The notes: a model not told the origin generated them from the sequence alone. Numbered from the stretch's first letter, positions 1 through 9,488 are shown. The stretch is DNA of 64,000 nt from Paenibacillus xylanexedens (GCF_007676705.1 NZ_VEBF01000001.1:930001-994000), one strand, 5' to 3'. Numbers and translations: made by a program.

Positions 1-463
1 CATTGTAGTAGCCGCCTGGTGGTCTGAACAACAAGGGACGCTCCGCACCCGCTTCAATAATGGCACTTTCCGCTACGTTCATATCTTTCATGTACTTGTC
101 CGCAGCTGTTGATCGAACTGCATACGTATGAGCATACGTATGATTGGCGATTTCATGCCCTTCGAGCTGTTCCTGCTTAATCAGTTCAGGAAACTTCTCT
201 GCCCATTTGCCAAGTACAAAAAAGGTTCCTCTGGCTTGATATTGCTGAAGCAACGCCAAAATCTGCGGGGTCTGAATCGGATCCGGTCCATCATCAAAGG
301 TCAGGGCGATGAGTTTGTCCTGTGTGGGAACCTCCCACACGATCTCTCCTCGTTCCTCATAATACTGACGGTTCTTCTGTACAGGCTTTGCATAGGCAGA
401 ACTGCTACCCAGCAAGATGATTAGCGCGAACAATCCGATGAATCGGGCTGCCTTCAGGTTCAT
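1..463 (-). CDS. Polysaccharide deacetylase (NodB domain), C-terminus cut by window edge
   Basis: The first 154 residues of a secreted carbohydrate esterase 4 type deacetylase, which removes acetyl (or formyl) groups from cell-wall or other polysaccharides outside the cell. A signal peptide of about 25 residues (hydrophobic core, then SSSAYA before KPV) is followed by the NodB motifs TFDDGPD (catalytic Asp and metal Asp), NHTYAH (metal His pair) and RPPGGYYN at the cut end. The start at 463 has GTGAGGA 7 bases upstream. The rest lies outside the window. The family is clear; the substrate cannot be told. Confidence 0.9.
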   Translation of the reverse strand, partial: MNLKAARFIGLFALIILLGSSSAYAKPVQKNRQYYEERGEIVWEVPTQDKLIALTFDDGPDPIQTPQILALLQQYQARGTFFVLGKWAEKFPELIKQEQLEGHEIANHTYAHTYAVRSTAADKYMKDMNVAESAIIEAGAERPLLFRPPGGYYN

Positions 464-528
464 GTTGTGTCCTCACTTTGTCTTCATACGTAAACTCCCT
501 GTTAGCATTTCCCGATTCACCCGAACTA

Positions 529-1467
529 TTAACGAAAGATCTGATCCACAACAGCAATTTCCTCAGCGGTTAGCTCCACATTCAATGTTTTCAGATTATT
601 AATCACCTGCTCTGGTTTCTTGGCGCCCGGAATCAATGCATCAATAGAAGGCTGAGTCAGGTACCAGGCCAGAACCAAATGAGCGACCTCAACATCCTTG
701 GATTGTGCGATGCTGCGCAGCTGCTCTACTTTATCCAAATTTTGAATGAATGCCTCACCTGTAAACAGTGGGTTCTTCGCCCGTCCATCCTGGAATGTGG
801 TGTCACGATTATATTTACCGCCCAGCAGTCCAGCTGCCAGAGGGAAGTAAGGAACAAAAGAAATGTGATGCTCGGCCGTATACGGCAACAGCTCTTTCTC
901 CGCTTCTCTTTTGAACAGATTATATTCAGATTGCAGTACATCTACATGCCCGTCACTATTGGCTTCACGTAACTGATCGATGGAAAAATTGGATACGCCA
1001 ATGGCACGAATTTTGCCAGCGTCTTTCAATCGTTTTAACGTATCTATGGCTTCATTCTTCGGTGTATGTTCATCCGGAAAGTGGATGTAGAACAGATCAA
1101 TATAATCGGTTTGCAGGCGGTTCAACGCCTCATCTACGCCTTTTTTCAGGAAAGCAGGTGAATTATCCATGACGATCTTGCCATCCACAAATGTATGGGC
1201 TGCTTTGGTCGCAATAATCGTATTCTGACGCTGACCGGTTTCCTTCAACACTTCACCAATCAATCGTTCGGAATGCTCAGGTCCATAGATATATGCCGTA
1301 TCCAGAAAGTTAATACCTTGATTTAAAGCCGTTCGTACAACTTCCTTACCTGTTTTATCATTCAGCATACCCGGATAGATATTATGTCCGCCTACTGCAT
1401 TTGCACCCAGTCCAATAGGATTCACGATCAGATCCGTCTTGCCCAACCGAACTTGTTGTTCTGCCAT
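529..1467 (-). CDS. Aldo/keto reductase
   Basis: A 312-residue NADPH-dependent aldo/keto reductase, a soluble single-domain TIM barrel reducing carbonyl compounds. The catalytic tetrad is visible: Asp56 and Tyr61 in LDTAYIYG, Lys88 in IIATKAAH and His129 in [10 protein letters not shown]. The C-terminal part carries the usual cofactor-binding region ([15 protein letters not shown]). The start follows a good AAGGAGAG site. The gene stands alone between a deacetylase and an antiporter, all on the minus strand, with about 65 and 109 bases between them. The true substrate is unknown. Confidence 0.9.
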   Translation of the reverse strand: MAEQQVRLGKTDLIVNPIGLGANAVGGHNIYPGMLNDKTGKEVVRTALNQGINFLDTAYIYGPEHSERLIGEVLKETGQRQNTIIATKAAHTFVDGKIVMDNSPAFLKKGVDEALNRLQTDYIDLFYIHFPDEHTPKNEAIDTLKRLKDAGKIRAIGVSNFSIDQLREANSDGHVDVLQSEYNLFKREAEKELLPYTAEHHISFVPYFPLAAGLLGGKYNRDTTFQDGRAKNPLFTGEAFIQNLDKVEQLRSIAQSKDVEVAHLVLAWYLTQPSIDALIPGAKKPEQVINNLKTLNVELTAEEIAVVDQIFR

Positions 1468-1576
1468 GTCTCATCTCTCCTTCACTGATCGAATAAGTAC
1501 AATTTGGTCGTGACGTCTTGCTTGTCACATATTATATCAAACCGTTTAGCATATTTAAAATATCGGATTTATCGGA

Positions 1577-3601
1577 TTAGGTATTTTTCAGCGCAGTCGC
1601 TTCCACGTCGTTGATAAATCGGCGCAGCTTGGCAGCCACATCACGGGTGATTTCGCCGTTTTCATACAGTTGCTGAACCGTATTGCGCTGTTCCTGAATG
1701 GCTACCATCTGTAACTCCAGTTTCTCCTGATTAAACGGATCTTCCGTTTTACCCTGGTTCCAGGTGCGCAATTTGGCAATAACTCGCTCATACTTGGCAA
1801 TGACCGACAGTGCGACGACTCGATTCCCATCATTCATATGAGCTCGAATGGCCTTAATTGCTGCTTCAGAGGTGCGTAGCTTCACCTGACGGAACAGTTC
1901 TGCATTTTCAAGCATGAAAGGTTGACCCGGCTTCTGGGACCGGTTGGTGAACAGATGTCCTAACAGACGCCCGATCTCACTGATCGAGGTCATGAACTGA
2001 GTGTTTGTGCGATTCGCCAGCATCGTTTCCTTGCGATCGAGCCAACTGTCACATTTGAAGGCCGCATCAGAAGCAATTGCATTTTCGTCCAGCATCGTTT
2101 CAATTTCTTTACGCTCCGCACGGGTGGCAATCAGATTGATGGTCGTTTCTTGTTTCTGAATATCTTTGCGTTTACCGGCGGTAAGCTGGCCTGCGGCCTG
2201 CCTGATGTATTTGGACAGATCTGAGACGACCGCGAGTGCCGCAGCTTTGTTCTCATCGTTCATTTCGGATTTGACAGCTCGTATTGCCGCATTCAGCATA
2301 ATGTCATGTGCCTTGCGTTCTGACTTCTGCGGTGTTTCTTCTGTGGATTTACCATCATCCTTGGCCAGAACCGGAAGAAACACGCTCGCGGCAATCAGGG
2401 AGAAGAGGATAACCCCTGCCGCCAGGAAAATAATCAGATCCCGTTCAGGGAAAGGTGATCCATCCTGAAGCACGTAAGGAATGGAGAAGGCACCCGCCAA
2501 TGTCACAGCCCCCCGCACCCCAGAGAGGGAAATGATCGTAATATCCTTAAATCTGGGCCTGCCAATAGAGGATTTGGTACGCAGCAACTCATTCCCTTGC
2601 CAGAACAGATAGATCCAGAGGAAGCGCAGAACCAGCAGTAGCACCGAGATCAAGCCCACATATCCCAATACTTGCAAGTTATTAAACGAAACATTTTCAA
2701 AAATGGTACTCAGCACATCCGGGACCTGTACACCCAGAATCACGAACACCAGACCATTTAGTATAAATAAAATGACTGACCATGTGCTCGCAGATACGAC
2801 CTGCATCTTCAACTGAACCGATTCAGCGCGGTCACGCTCAATGGCGTGAATGATCCCACCTGCAACGACCGCTAAAATGCCCGACACCCCAATCTCTTCA
2901 CTCACCAGATAGATGACAAATGGAGTCAGGATCTGCAGCAGCATGTGAATCGTCACATCTTCCATGCCCAGTCTACGAATCCACACCCCGAGCCTAATTA
3001 ACAGAAACGATAACAAGGCACCGACGAGAAGTCCGCCAATTGCAATCAGAATAAAACTGAAGGTTGCCTGCGCCAGGGAAAATACACCTGTAACTGTGGC
3101 TGCAATCGCGAATTTGAAGGCCACCAGGCCAGATGCATCATTCATCAACGCTTCACCCTCAAGAAGCCTATGTATGCCTTTGGGCAGATGTACCCGGCCT
3201 GCCATGGCGCCAACGGCCACTGCATCTGTTGGGGACAATATGGCTGCAAGTGCAAAAGCAGCAGGTAACGGAATCGAAGGAATCAGCCAGTGAATGGCAT
3301 ATCCCGCCACGACTACTGTCACGAATACCAGCCCTAGTGCAAGCAGAAGTATCGGTGCACGCAGATTCCATAATTCATTCCTTGGTGTTCGCTTACCATC
3401 GTTGTATAACAAAGGTGCGATGAAGAGTACAAAAAACAATTCCGGATTCAAAGGCAGGTGAACACCTGCAGGAAGCAAAGCTATAGCTACACCAAGCACG
3501 ATTTGAATAAGCGGAACGGGAATAAAGGGTACAAACCGGTTTAAAATATTGGATAAACCGATCAGGACCAGTAGCACAAGTACGGCAATAAATATCTCCA
3601 T
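1577..3601 (-). CDS. Na+/H+ antiporter of the CPA1 (NhaP/NhaK) family
   Basis: A 674-residue membrane protein exchanging Na+ (or K+/Li+) for protons. About 12 transmembrane segments fill residues 1-410. The CPA1 signature SPTDAVAVGAMAGR lies at residues 123-136 and the conserved GEALMNDASG at about 149-158, whose ND pair is typical of the ion site. A soluble tail of some 260 charged residues follows, longer than in many homologues and probably regulatory. The start at 3601 has AAAGGGA upstream. B. subtilis NhaK is the closest named type I recognise, but the ion specificity is inference. Confidence 0.85.
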   Translation of the reverse strand: MEIFIAVLVLLVLIGLSNILNRFVPFIPVPLIQIVLGVAIALLPAGVHLPLNPELFFVLFIAPLLYNDGKRTPRNELWNLRAPILLLALGLVFVTVVVAGYAIHWLIPSIPLPAAFALAAILSPTDAVAVGAMAGRVHLPKGIHRLLEGEALMNDASGLVAFKFAIAATVTGVFSLAQATFSFILIAIGGLLVGALLSFLLIRLGVWIRRLGMEDVTIHMLLQILTPFVIYLVSEEIGVSGILAVVAGGIIHAIERDRAESVQLKMQVVSASTWSVILFILNGLVFVILGVQVPDVLSTIFENVSFNNLQVLGYVGLISVLLLVLRFLWIYLFWQGNELLRTKSSIGRPRFKDITIISLSGVRGAVTLAGAFSIPYVLQDGSPFPERDLIIFLAAGVILFSLIAASVFLPVLAKDDGKSTEETPQKSERKAHDIMLNAAIRAVKSEMNDENKAAALAVVSDLSKYIRQAAGQLTAGKRKDIQKQETTINLIATRAERKEIETMLDENAIASDAAFKCDSWLDRKETMLANRTNTQFMTSISEIGRLLGHLFTNRSQKPGQPFMLENAELFRQVKLRTSEAAIKAIRAHMNDGNRVVALSVIAKYERVIAKLRTWNQGKTEDPFNQEKLELQMVAIQEQRNTVQQLYENGEITRDVAAKLRRFINDVEATALKNT

Positions 3602-3729
3602 GATGATAATCCCTTTCCGCTATAGAAGTGGTGAAACCTTTGTTGTATAGGTTTATTTTAACATAATCCAGACTTTGTTATAAAAATATTGTCATATTCA
3701 TATACCCATTCAACTGGCCTCAGACCAGT

Positions 3730-3923
3730 CTATATAAATTGAACTAATCATTTACACGATAACGGAGAGGACAGAAAAAACCTGAAAAAGCGAAGCGTTC
3801 GCCTTTATCCCCGGATTTTACCCTTTGGAAAAGGGAATCAAAAAATCTGGGGATAACAGCGATTGGAAGGTTATTCTGTCATCGTAGTGTCAGTGTAAAT
3901 AAACTTTAGTTCAACTTATATAG
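3730..3923. repeat. Structured dispersed repeat, copy A
   Basis: A 194-bp element with imperfect 18-bp terminal inverted repeats (3730-3747 against 3906-3923, 17 of 18 matching). Inside is a second nested pair, TTTACAC at 3751-3757 and GTGTAAA at 3893-3899, and a third around GACAGAA..AACCT (3770-3783) against AGGTT..TTCTGTC (3868-3880). Internal hairpins lie at 3790-3802 (GCGAA/TTCGC), 3821-3835 (CCCTTT/AAAGGG), with ATCCCC (3807-3812) facing GGGGAT (3849-3854). It has no coding potential. A second copy lies at 22697-22934. It sits between the divergent antiporter and yneQ genes. Confidence 0.85.
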
Positions 3924-4005
3924 ATTGAAGATTTCTGATGGATTCTGTATATAAGATGTTACAATATGCTCAGGACAATACCCGTTTGGAAAGGAACTTG
4001 CATCT

Positions 4006-4305
4006 ATGGCATTTGGAATTAAACGACAGGAGCTTGCTGCGTGGAAGGAACAAGTGGCTCGTGGTGAGATTGCCTACCTTACTCATTTCTGGATTGACAA
4101 TCGATTTCCCGGTATCACCAGCGTCACCAAAGTCGGCTGCGCAGATCTAGAACGTCTGGAGCGCTGGTGTAACGATCATGGACTGGACCCGCGATACATT
4201 CATCGGCGGCAGCCATTTCCCCACTTCGACCTGATGGGCAGCAAGCAAAAGGAGATTTTGATCCAGGAAGGCATGATGGATCATGTGGATCGCTTTCATA
4301 TGTAA
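4006..4305 (+). CDS. yneQ: Conserved hypothetical protein, YneQ-like
   Basis: A 99-residue soluble protein I recognise as resembling the short uncharacterised YneQ family of Bacillales. The opening MAFGIKRQEL, the central WIDNRFPG, TKVGCADLERL and the end HFDLMGSK are the parts that look conserved. There is no signal peptide or membrane segment, and the function is unknown. The start follows AAGGAA with 9 bases of spacing. The gene is alone and convergent with marR; repeat copy A lies in its promoter region. Confidence 0.7.
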   Translation: MAFGIKRQELAAWKEQVARGEIAYLTHFWIDNRFPGITSVTKVGCADLERLERWCNDHGLDPRYIHRRQPFPHFDLMGSKQKEILIQEGMMDHVDRFHM

Positions 4306-4311
4306 AACCAA

Positions 4312-4382
4312 CTCAAAAACGCCAGTCTTCAAGGTTCATCCCCCCGCAACTAGGGACGAACTCATGAGGACTGACGTCTTTA
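4312..4382 (-). terminator. Terminator after marR, usable in both directions
   Basis: A long imperfect stem: ACGCCAGTCTTC (4320s) faces GACTGACGTC (4370s), and the inside pairs GGTTCATCC with GGACGAAC. The minus-strand RNA ends in a run of U, so it should stop marR transcripts; it can also serve yneQ. Confidence 0.65.
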
Positions 4383-4403
4383 AGTGATCAAGTCATATAT
4401 GGA

Positions 4404-4886
4404 CTACCGATGAATCTGCTCAAATGACTTCATGTTCTCCAGCAGTTTCAACTCAATTTTCTTCAGCATACCGAACATCTGCTGTTGCTCTTCCTCGGAA
4501 AGTGCTTGCAACAATTCCCACGTCATTCGGCCGCGATTCGCATTTAGTGTCTTGGCAAGCTGTGTTCCCTCATCCGTTAAGGACAGCCACACAATTCTTC
4601 GATCTTCTTCACTGCGCACACGCTGGATCAACCCTTCTGTTTCCAGTTGATTCAGAACAATGGTGGTTGCACCGGAAGACAAACTGAGTTGTCTGGCCAC
4701 ATCAACCGCCATGCAGCGTTTTTCGCGTAAAATCATGCCCAATATATGACTTTTTGTCGGATTCAGTTTGCAGTTGGTTTCGGTCTTCTGCTGCTGATCC
4801 AATACTTTATTTTTATATCTGAAGAAGGCCTCCAACAATTGATCTACATTTGCCAATTGAGAGTTTCGCTCCGTATCCGGGCTCAT
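4404..4886 (-). CDS. MarR family transcriptional regulator
   Basis: A 160-residue winged-helix repressor. The recognition helix region runs LSLSSGATTIVLNQLETEGLIQR at about residues 66-88, followed by the wing RSEEDRRIVWLSLTDEG. Helices at both ends make the dimer. The start has AGGAGG upstream. It is divergent from an FAD monooxygenase across a 269-base gap that holds a perfect 10-bp inverted repeat (5060-5090). MarR proteins usually control such a divergent neighbour and release DNA on binding a phenolic or similar ligand, so control of the monooxygenase is the likely role here (inference). Confidence 0.88.
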   Translation of the reverse strand: MSPDTERNSQLANVDQLLEAFFRYKNKVLDQQQKTETNCKLNPTKSHILGMILREKRCMAVDVARQLSLSSGATTIVLNQLETEGLIQRVRSEEDRRIVWLSLTDEGTQLAKTLNANRGRMTWELLQALSEEEQQQMFGMLKKIELKLLENMKSFEQIHR

Positions 4887-5059
4887 AAACGTTCCTCCTG
4901 CCTTTCATCATAACCTGCCTTTTATTGTAACATATTTACACTATTTTGTTTGTGAAAAAAACGCTTGTATTGGACACCCTTTATTTGACGGAAGACCTAT
5001 GTTTTATTATGGCATACACCTATTGCTTTCTTGCGATGGGTTTGATTATAATAATCTAT

Positions 5060-5090
5060 ATCATTAAGTTACTTTTAGTTACTTAATGAT
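5060..5090. promoter_or_regulatory. Candidate MarR operator palindrome
   Basis: Perfect 10-bp arms, ATCATTAAGT and ACTTAATGAT, are separated by 11 bases. The tract also holds a direct repeat of AGTTACTT. It lies 66 bases before the monooxygenase start and 174 before the marR start, where a repressor of both could bind. A TATAAT-like tract lies just to its left. Confidence 0.55.
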
Positions 5091-5155
5091 TTTAATAAAT
5101 TTGTTGTCATAAAGTAAATAAAGCGTCATCATTATATTGCAAGGGACTTATGCAC

Positions 5156-6271
5156 ATGAATCAGAATATACAATCTCAACTTAAAACAGATGTTTGCATC
5201 GTCGGTGCAGGCCCTGGCGGTGCTTTGCTTTCTTATCTACTGAATCAAAAAGGGATCTCCACAATTCTCATCGAGCGGCAACCCCACCTGCACAAGTCGT
5301 TTCGCGGAGAGCTGCTCAATGTGGACGGCGAAGCGATTTTGAATAAACATGGCCTCTATTCGCTCATTCAGGCACGGGGAGCCCTGCTCTTGGAACAGAT
5401 TCAATATTGGGAAAATGGGCAGATTATTCACACCGTTTCGCCAGGCAATGGAGAATCTCATGTTGGTATTCATGTACCCCAAGATCACCTCCTGGAAGCC
5501 ATCGTATCGCATGCTCGGCAGCACAATTCTAATGAACAAGTGCTGTTTAATACCATCATGACTGGCTTGCTACGAGACAAAAACGGCCAGACCGTTGGTA
5601 TTAACATACGCCAGAACGGCGTTCCTGCTTCCATCGAAGCATCTGTTATTGTCGGTGCAGATGGCAGATACTCTGCTGTACGCAAACATTCCGGCTTGAC
5701 CCCCGAGATTCGCAAACACGGGTATGACCTGTTATGGGCACGTATTCCGGCACCTTCAGGATGGGAACCGGCTGTTCGAATGGCAAGCATGGATGGACAA
5801 CAGCTCGCATTGTTCTCACAATTCGGCGGTTATGTTCAGATTGGCTGGAACATCCCTGAGGGGGCATACGCCAAGTTGCGTGAGCAACCGATTGCTCCTT
5901 TTGTAGATAAACTTGTATCTGCCTTTCCTTGTCTGGCTGATTCTGTGGCTGCCCACATTCAGAGCTGGAGTGATTTTGTTCTGTTATCTGTCGAAAGCAG
6001 CTATTGTCAATCATGGACAAAGGACAATGTTGTGCTCATCGGTGATGCCGCCCATACCATGACACCAACTGGTGCGTTTGGACTTAATGCGGCGTTGGAA
6101 GATGCCGACGCACTCTCGGATCTGCTTATTCGGATGGCCGCAGATCAATTCCAATCCACTGAACTGCTTCAGGAACTTCAGACGATTCGCGGAGCAAAGG
6201 TACAGCAGCAACTTGCACGTCAAGTAGAGATGGAGTCCTCTTTCCAGCAGCGCTATGAATCCTTTCTCTAA
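5156..6271 (+). CDS. FAD-dependent monooxygenase (UbiH/PHBH type)
   Basis: A 371-residue flavoprotein of the group A hydroxylase fold. The dinucleotide-binding GAGPGG motif lies at about residues 17-22 with the strand-ending Glu in IERQ, and the second FAD motif GDAAHTMTPTGAFGLN at about 295-310. The middle DG motif (VIVGADGRYSAVRK) is present. Such enzymes use NAD(P)H and O2 to hydroxylate or epoxidise aromatic and similar substrates. The second ATG (5156) has the AAGGGA site at 9 bases, while the first ATG (5150) is too close. Divergence from marR suggests a detoxification or aromatic-degradation role. Confidence 0.85.
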   Translation: MNQNIQSQLKTDVCIVGAGPGGALLSYLLNQKGISTILIERQPHLHKSFRGELLNVDGEAILNKHGLYSLIQARGALLLEQIQYWENGQIIHTVSPGNGESHVGIHVPQDHLLEAIVSHARQHNSNEQVLFNTIMTGLLRDKNGQTVGINIRQNGVPASIEASVIVGADGRYSAVRKHSGLTPEIRKHGYDLLWARIPAPSGWEPAVRMASMDGQQLALFSQFGGYVQIGWNIPEGAYAKLREQPIAPFVDKLVSAFPCLADSVAAHIQSWSDFVLLSVESSYCQSWTKDNVVLIGDAAHTMTPTGAFGLNAALEDADALSDLLIRMAADQFQSTELLQELQTIRGAKVQQQLARQVEMESSFQQRYESFL

Positions 6272-6295
6272 AATTTGAATACGGATATATTCCTA

Positions 6296-6349
6296 AAAGC
6301 CCAAACAGCCGGTCACTTCCTCGTGCAGAAGAATCGGCTGTTTGGCTTT
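6296..6349 (+). terminator. Terminator after the FAD monooxygenase
   Basis: AAAGCC plus AAACAGCCG pairs with CGGCTGTTT plus GGCTTT around a 20-base loop, followed by CTTATTTATCTTTTTT. Confidence 0.75.
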
Positions 6350-6384
6350 CTTATTTATCTTTTTTATGTAATCTCTGTCCATCT

Positions 6385-6615
6385 TCATTTTCGTTTACGT
6401 GGAGCAAATGTGTCTTCTCGAGATGCCCCTTCTTGATTACCAGCAACGTCCTTCGGATAGGACGACATGCTTTCTTTTTCATATATCGCTTTCTCCAGAT
6501 TGCTTATGCGGCGCAGTACTTGTTTGCTTTTACGAACAATATATACAATACCAATAATCAGCAGGATCAACATCAGAATGAATATAACCATCTCCGGATA
6601 AAAGACAAAAGACAT
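6385..6615 (-). CDS. Small single-pass membrane protein, unknown function
   Basis: A 76-residue protein with one N-terminal transmembrane helix (about residues 5-27, rich in Ile, Leu and Val) and a charged cytoplasmic tail ending in RKRK. The middle (RRISNLEKAIYEKE) could form a short coiled coil. It is preceded by a textbook AAAAGGAGGTGG site, so it is very probably translated. I do not recognise the family. It lies alone between the monooxygenase and mannosidase terminators, so it is its own transcription unit. Confidence 0.65.
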   Translation of the reverse strand: MSFVFYPEMVIFILMLILLIIGIVYIVRKSKQVLRRISNLEKAIYEKESMSSYPKDVAGNQEGASREDTFAPRKRK

Positions 6616-6755
6616 GAATCCACCTCCTTTTGAAAACGATTTCTTTCTATCATTCTAACGTTAACGATCCAAGATGTGAACCCTGACTGAAAGTTATCGT
6701 TTATGAAATAGGGATAAATAGCCTGACCTAGCGAAATTGTCTTACCTAGTCCAAC

Positions 6756-6792
6756 AAAAAAGGCGGCATCCCTGATCAGGAATACCACCTTA
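6756..6792 (-). terminator. Terminator of the mannoside operon
   Basis: On the minus strand, AAGGTGGTATTCC and GGGATGCCGCCTT pair around TGATCA and are followed by six T, just after the mannosidase stop codon. Confidence 0.85.
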
Positions 6793-6822
6793 AGCCTCGA
6801 ATAATAATCGAAGTCTGTTATC

Positions 6823-9399
6823 TCACCCTTCTCTGCCGTTCATGGCACTGACCCGAAGTTCGGTCAGAGGCAGAGACGACTGCTCCGGATGACGAAGTCT
6901 TACCGTCCGGCTCTCACCGGGGAGCAGATCAAAATAGTTGTCACTGAATCGGACACGTCCAAGGGGAAGCTCCAACTTCACCAATCGTGCAATCGCGCCA
7001 CTGGCCGTAACCGTTACAGACTGCTCCTCTTCGTTCACATGCACGCTCAATTGAGACTCCGGCAATGTCACATCCTTCGGATCACGCAAGAAGTATCGAT
7101 TGCTCGGTGCCGCAAACCCTTCAGAAACCAACTCAACCATTACTTCCTCCGCACGTCTACCCTGTAGCACCTCTACTTCAGTTAATTCGGCAATACACAG
7201 TGAGGATTGGGATGTTACTTCAACAGCATGTGAGCTGGAGTAGATCTTCTCTCCATGTAATGCATAGACATTGAGTCGAAGCTCGCCTTTCAAGACGTCC
7301 TGCGTATCGTTCACGACCCACAACGCAAGCGGCTCACCCGGTTCATGCTCCAGTGACAACAGGACAGGATGAAAGAATATTTTCCCGTAATAAAAGGATG
7401 CCTTCGGCAACAGCTCATAGTCAATCATGGACCAGCTTGTTCCTGGCCAACTATCGTTCAATTGCCATACGAGCGCTCCGCTGTTGCGGTGATTGATGCG
7501 CCGGAAATGTTCAATTCCATATCGCAGCCCTTCTGCTTGAGTGAGCATGGAGTAGTTCATATACTCTTCTATATCTTGCGGAATGCCTGTATAACCCTCC
7601 ATTAGCAGAATCCCTTTTTGATGATTGGTATCCTTGTTACGGTAGGCCATCTCCGGGCTGCCCCAGTAAAACTGCCCTGCGGGCATATTTTTCTCCAGCG
7701 TGTAGCGGTTAGCTGAGGCGTGCATACCGAATTCACTGCTGAACAGCGCATAATCCTTTTTATAATTTTTGAACGTTACACCTTCAATACTGTAGTCCAG
7801 CAGCGGTGGCTCTCCATGCTTCCTTGGATAGACAGAGCCGTGCCATACCTGCCAGTTGTGGCGATCCCCAACATCGGGATCATTGGCGTCCTGACCGTTG
7901 CTTTCCCCGAACGGCGAAGAAGGCCAGTATGGACGGGACAGATCCAAGCGCTCCAACACTTCAGGGATCAGCTCATGATAGATCAGTTCACCGTAGAACG
8001 GGCTGGTAATATCTCCACTTGCAGACTTCATATCATAGAGCCAGTCAATCTCGTTATTACCACACCAAAGGGCGAGGGAGGCACGGTTGCGCAGGCGCAG
8101 CACGTTGTTTTCTACCTCTTGCCGTACGTTGTCCATGAAATCACGATTGAAATCCGGGAACAATGCATTCGCGAATGCAAAATCCTGCCACACCAACACC
8201 CCTTGCCGATCACACTCATCGTAGAAGACATCCTTCTCATATATACCACCCGCCCAGACTCGCAACATGTTCATATGCCCTTCCACCGACAGCTCGACAA
8301 GCTCACGATATCGGGAGTTCGGGATGGCTCCAATCAGATGATCAGCCGGAATCCAGTTGGCTCCCTTGGCGTAGATCTTGACTCCGTTCAGGATAAAAGC
8401 AAATGCATCCTCACCCCGTTCATTGTGAAGAGCCAGTTCAATCGTTCGTATCCCATAAGGTTCGCTATAACGATCCACCTCAACGCCATCTGCGTACAAT
8501 GTAACCTCCAGTGTGTACAGATAAGGGTCACCCAGATCATGAGTCCACCATAACTGAGGTGACGTTACGTTCAATGTGATATCTGCCTTACCACCTTCTA
8601 CAGGCAGTTCAGTGGCACCTGCCACCTCGTTTCCGCTGCGATCCAGCAGACGAACATGACATGACATAACCACAGCTTGCTCCCGTTTCTGTCTGTTACG
8701 GAAAGACAAGACGGACTTCACATCCGCCGTGACATGCAAGACAGCCAGCTCTGTACTGACTGATTCCGTTCGAGCATACACACTTTCCAGCTTGGCGATT
8801 GTTCGTTTTTCCAGCCGTACTGCACCCCAGATGCCTACCGTAACCATGCGTGGACCCCAATCCCATCCAAAGTTCATCGCCGCCTTGCGCAACCACGGCC
8901 GTTCCTTCGTATACGAGGACCAGTCGAAGGTCTCTTTGTCCCGGTGATGCAGGTGAAGCGGGTCAAACTTGACAGCAATCGCATTCCAGCCGTTGCGCAC
9001 CAGAGATGTGACATTAAATGTATGTGACATGAGCATATTGGCCGTTTTCCCAACTTCATGGCCGTTGACATAGACCGTTGCAAACGTATCCAACCCTTCA
9101 AACACCAGTTCAAAGTGCTCCTCCGTCTCTGCATCTCTCACGAGATTGAAGGTTGTACGGTACCACCATTCCTTTTGCTCAATCCAGCGACTTTTGGCAT
9201 CATTATGTCCGTAATAGGGTGGATCAATGATACTGCGCTCAACCAGTGCAGCGTGTACATCGCCGGGCACTTCAGCTCCAATCCAGAAGCGATCATCCAG
9301 TGCAGCAGCTGCCACATCCATTGCCCGCTTCTCCCCAACTTCAAAATGCTGTATCTTCCATTGTCCCGATAAATCCTGACTTGAACTAAGGTTCTTCAT
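6823..9399 (-). CDS. Beta-mannosidase, glycoside hydrolase family 2
   Basis: An 858-residue cytoplasmic exo-enzyme releasing mannose from the non-reducing end of beta-mannosides and manno-oligosaccharides. The order is: N-terminal GH2 sugar-binding fold, immunoglobulin-like domain, TIM barrel (about 300-600), C-terminal beta domains. The acid/base Glu is in WCGNNEIDW near residue 449 and the nucleophile Glu in SSEFGMHA near 555. The early segment WNFGWDWGPR-like (NFGWDWGPR) is typical of beta-mannosidases rather than beta-galactosidases. The ATG at 9399 has GAGGG 8 bases upstream; an in-frame ATG 42 bases earlier lacks a site. It is the last gene of the sugar transport and sensing operon. Confidence 0.92.
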   Translation of the reverse strand: MKNLSSSQDLSGQWKIQHFEVGEKRAMDVAAAALDDRFWIGAEVPGDVHAALVERSIIDPPYYGHNDAKSRWIEQKEWWYRTTFNLVRDAETEEHFELVFEGLDTFATVYVNGHEVGKTANMLMSHTFNVTSLVRNGWNAIAVKFDPLHLHHRDKETFDWSSYTKERPWLRKAAMNFGWDWGPRMVTVGIWGAVRLEKRTIAKLESVYARTESVSTELAVLHVTADVKSVLSFRNRQKREQAVVMSCHVRLLDRSGNEVAGATELPVEGGKADITLNVTSPQLWWTHDLGDPYLYTLEVTLYADGVEVDRYSEPYGIRTIELALHNERGEDAFAFILNGVKIYAKGANWIPADHLIGAIPNSRYRELVELSVEGHMNMLRVWAGGIYEKDVFYDECDRQGVLVWQDFAFANALFPDFNRDFMDNVRQEVENNVLRLRNRASLALWCGNNEIDWLYDMKSASGDITSPFYGELIYHELIPEVLERLDLSRPYWPSSPFGESNGQDANDPDVGDRHNWQVWHGSVYPRKHGEPPLLDYSIEGVTFKNYKKDYALFSSEFGMHASANRYTLEKNMPAGQFYWGSPEMAYRNKDTNHQKGILLMEGYTGIPQDIEEYMNYSMLTQAEGLRYGIEHFRRINHRNSGALVWQLNDSWPGTSWSMIDYELLPKASFYYGKIFFHPVLLSLEHEPGEPLALWVVNDTQDVLKGELRLNVYALHGEKIYSSSHAVEVTSQSSLCIAELTEVEVLQGRRAEEVMVELVSEGFAAPSNRYFLRDPKDVTLPESQLSVHVNEEEQSVTVTASGAIARLVKLELPLGRVRFSDNYFDLLPGESRTVRLRHPEQSSLPLTELRVSAMNGREG

Positions 9400-9441
9400 G
9401 ATTACGCCCTCGCTCCCCAAGATCCCTGAGTTATGCCACAT

Positions 9442-9455
9442 CGAAAACGTTTGCA
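9442..9455. promoter_or_regulatory. cre-like box before the beta-mannosidase gene
   Basis: On the minus strand the 14 bases read TGCAAACGTTTTCG, with the central CG and A/T flanks of a CcpA catabolite-responsive element (two mismatches to TGWNANCGNTNWCA). It lies 43-56 bases before the mannosidase start, in the only gap between the response regulator and this gene. It could also be a LacI-family operator. Confidence 0.45.
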
Positions 9456-9488
9456 GAAATACATAACATGCTTCGTAATCTGCTCACT

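Noticed and set aside
3730-3923. Insertion sequence
   Set aside because: Despite inverted ends it is under 200 bp with no transposase frame; at most it is a non-autonomous element.
7720-8553. Plus-strand frame of 277 codons inside the beta-mannosidase gene
   Set aside because: It is a shadow of the well-supported minus-strand GH2 gene; no ribosome site and no recognisable domain.
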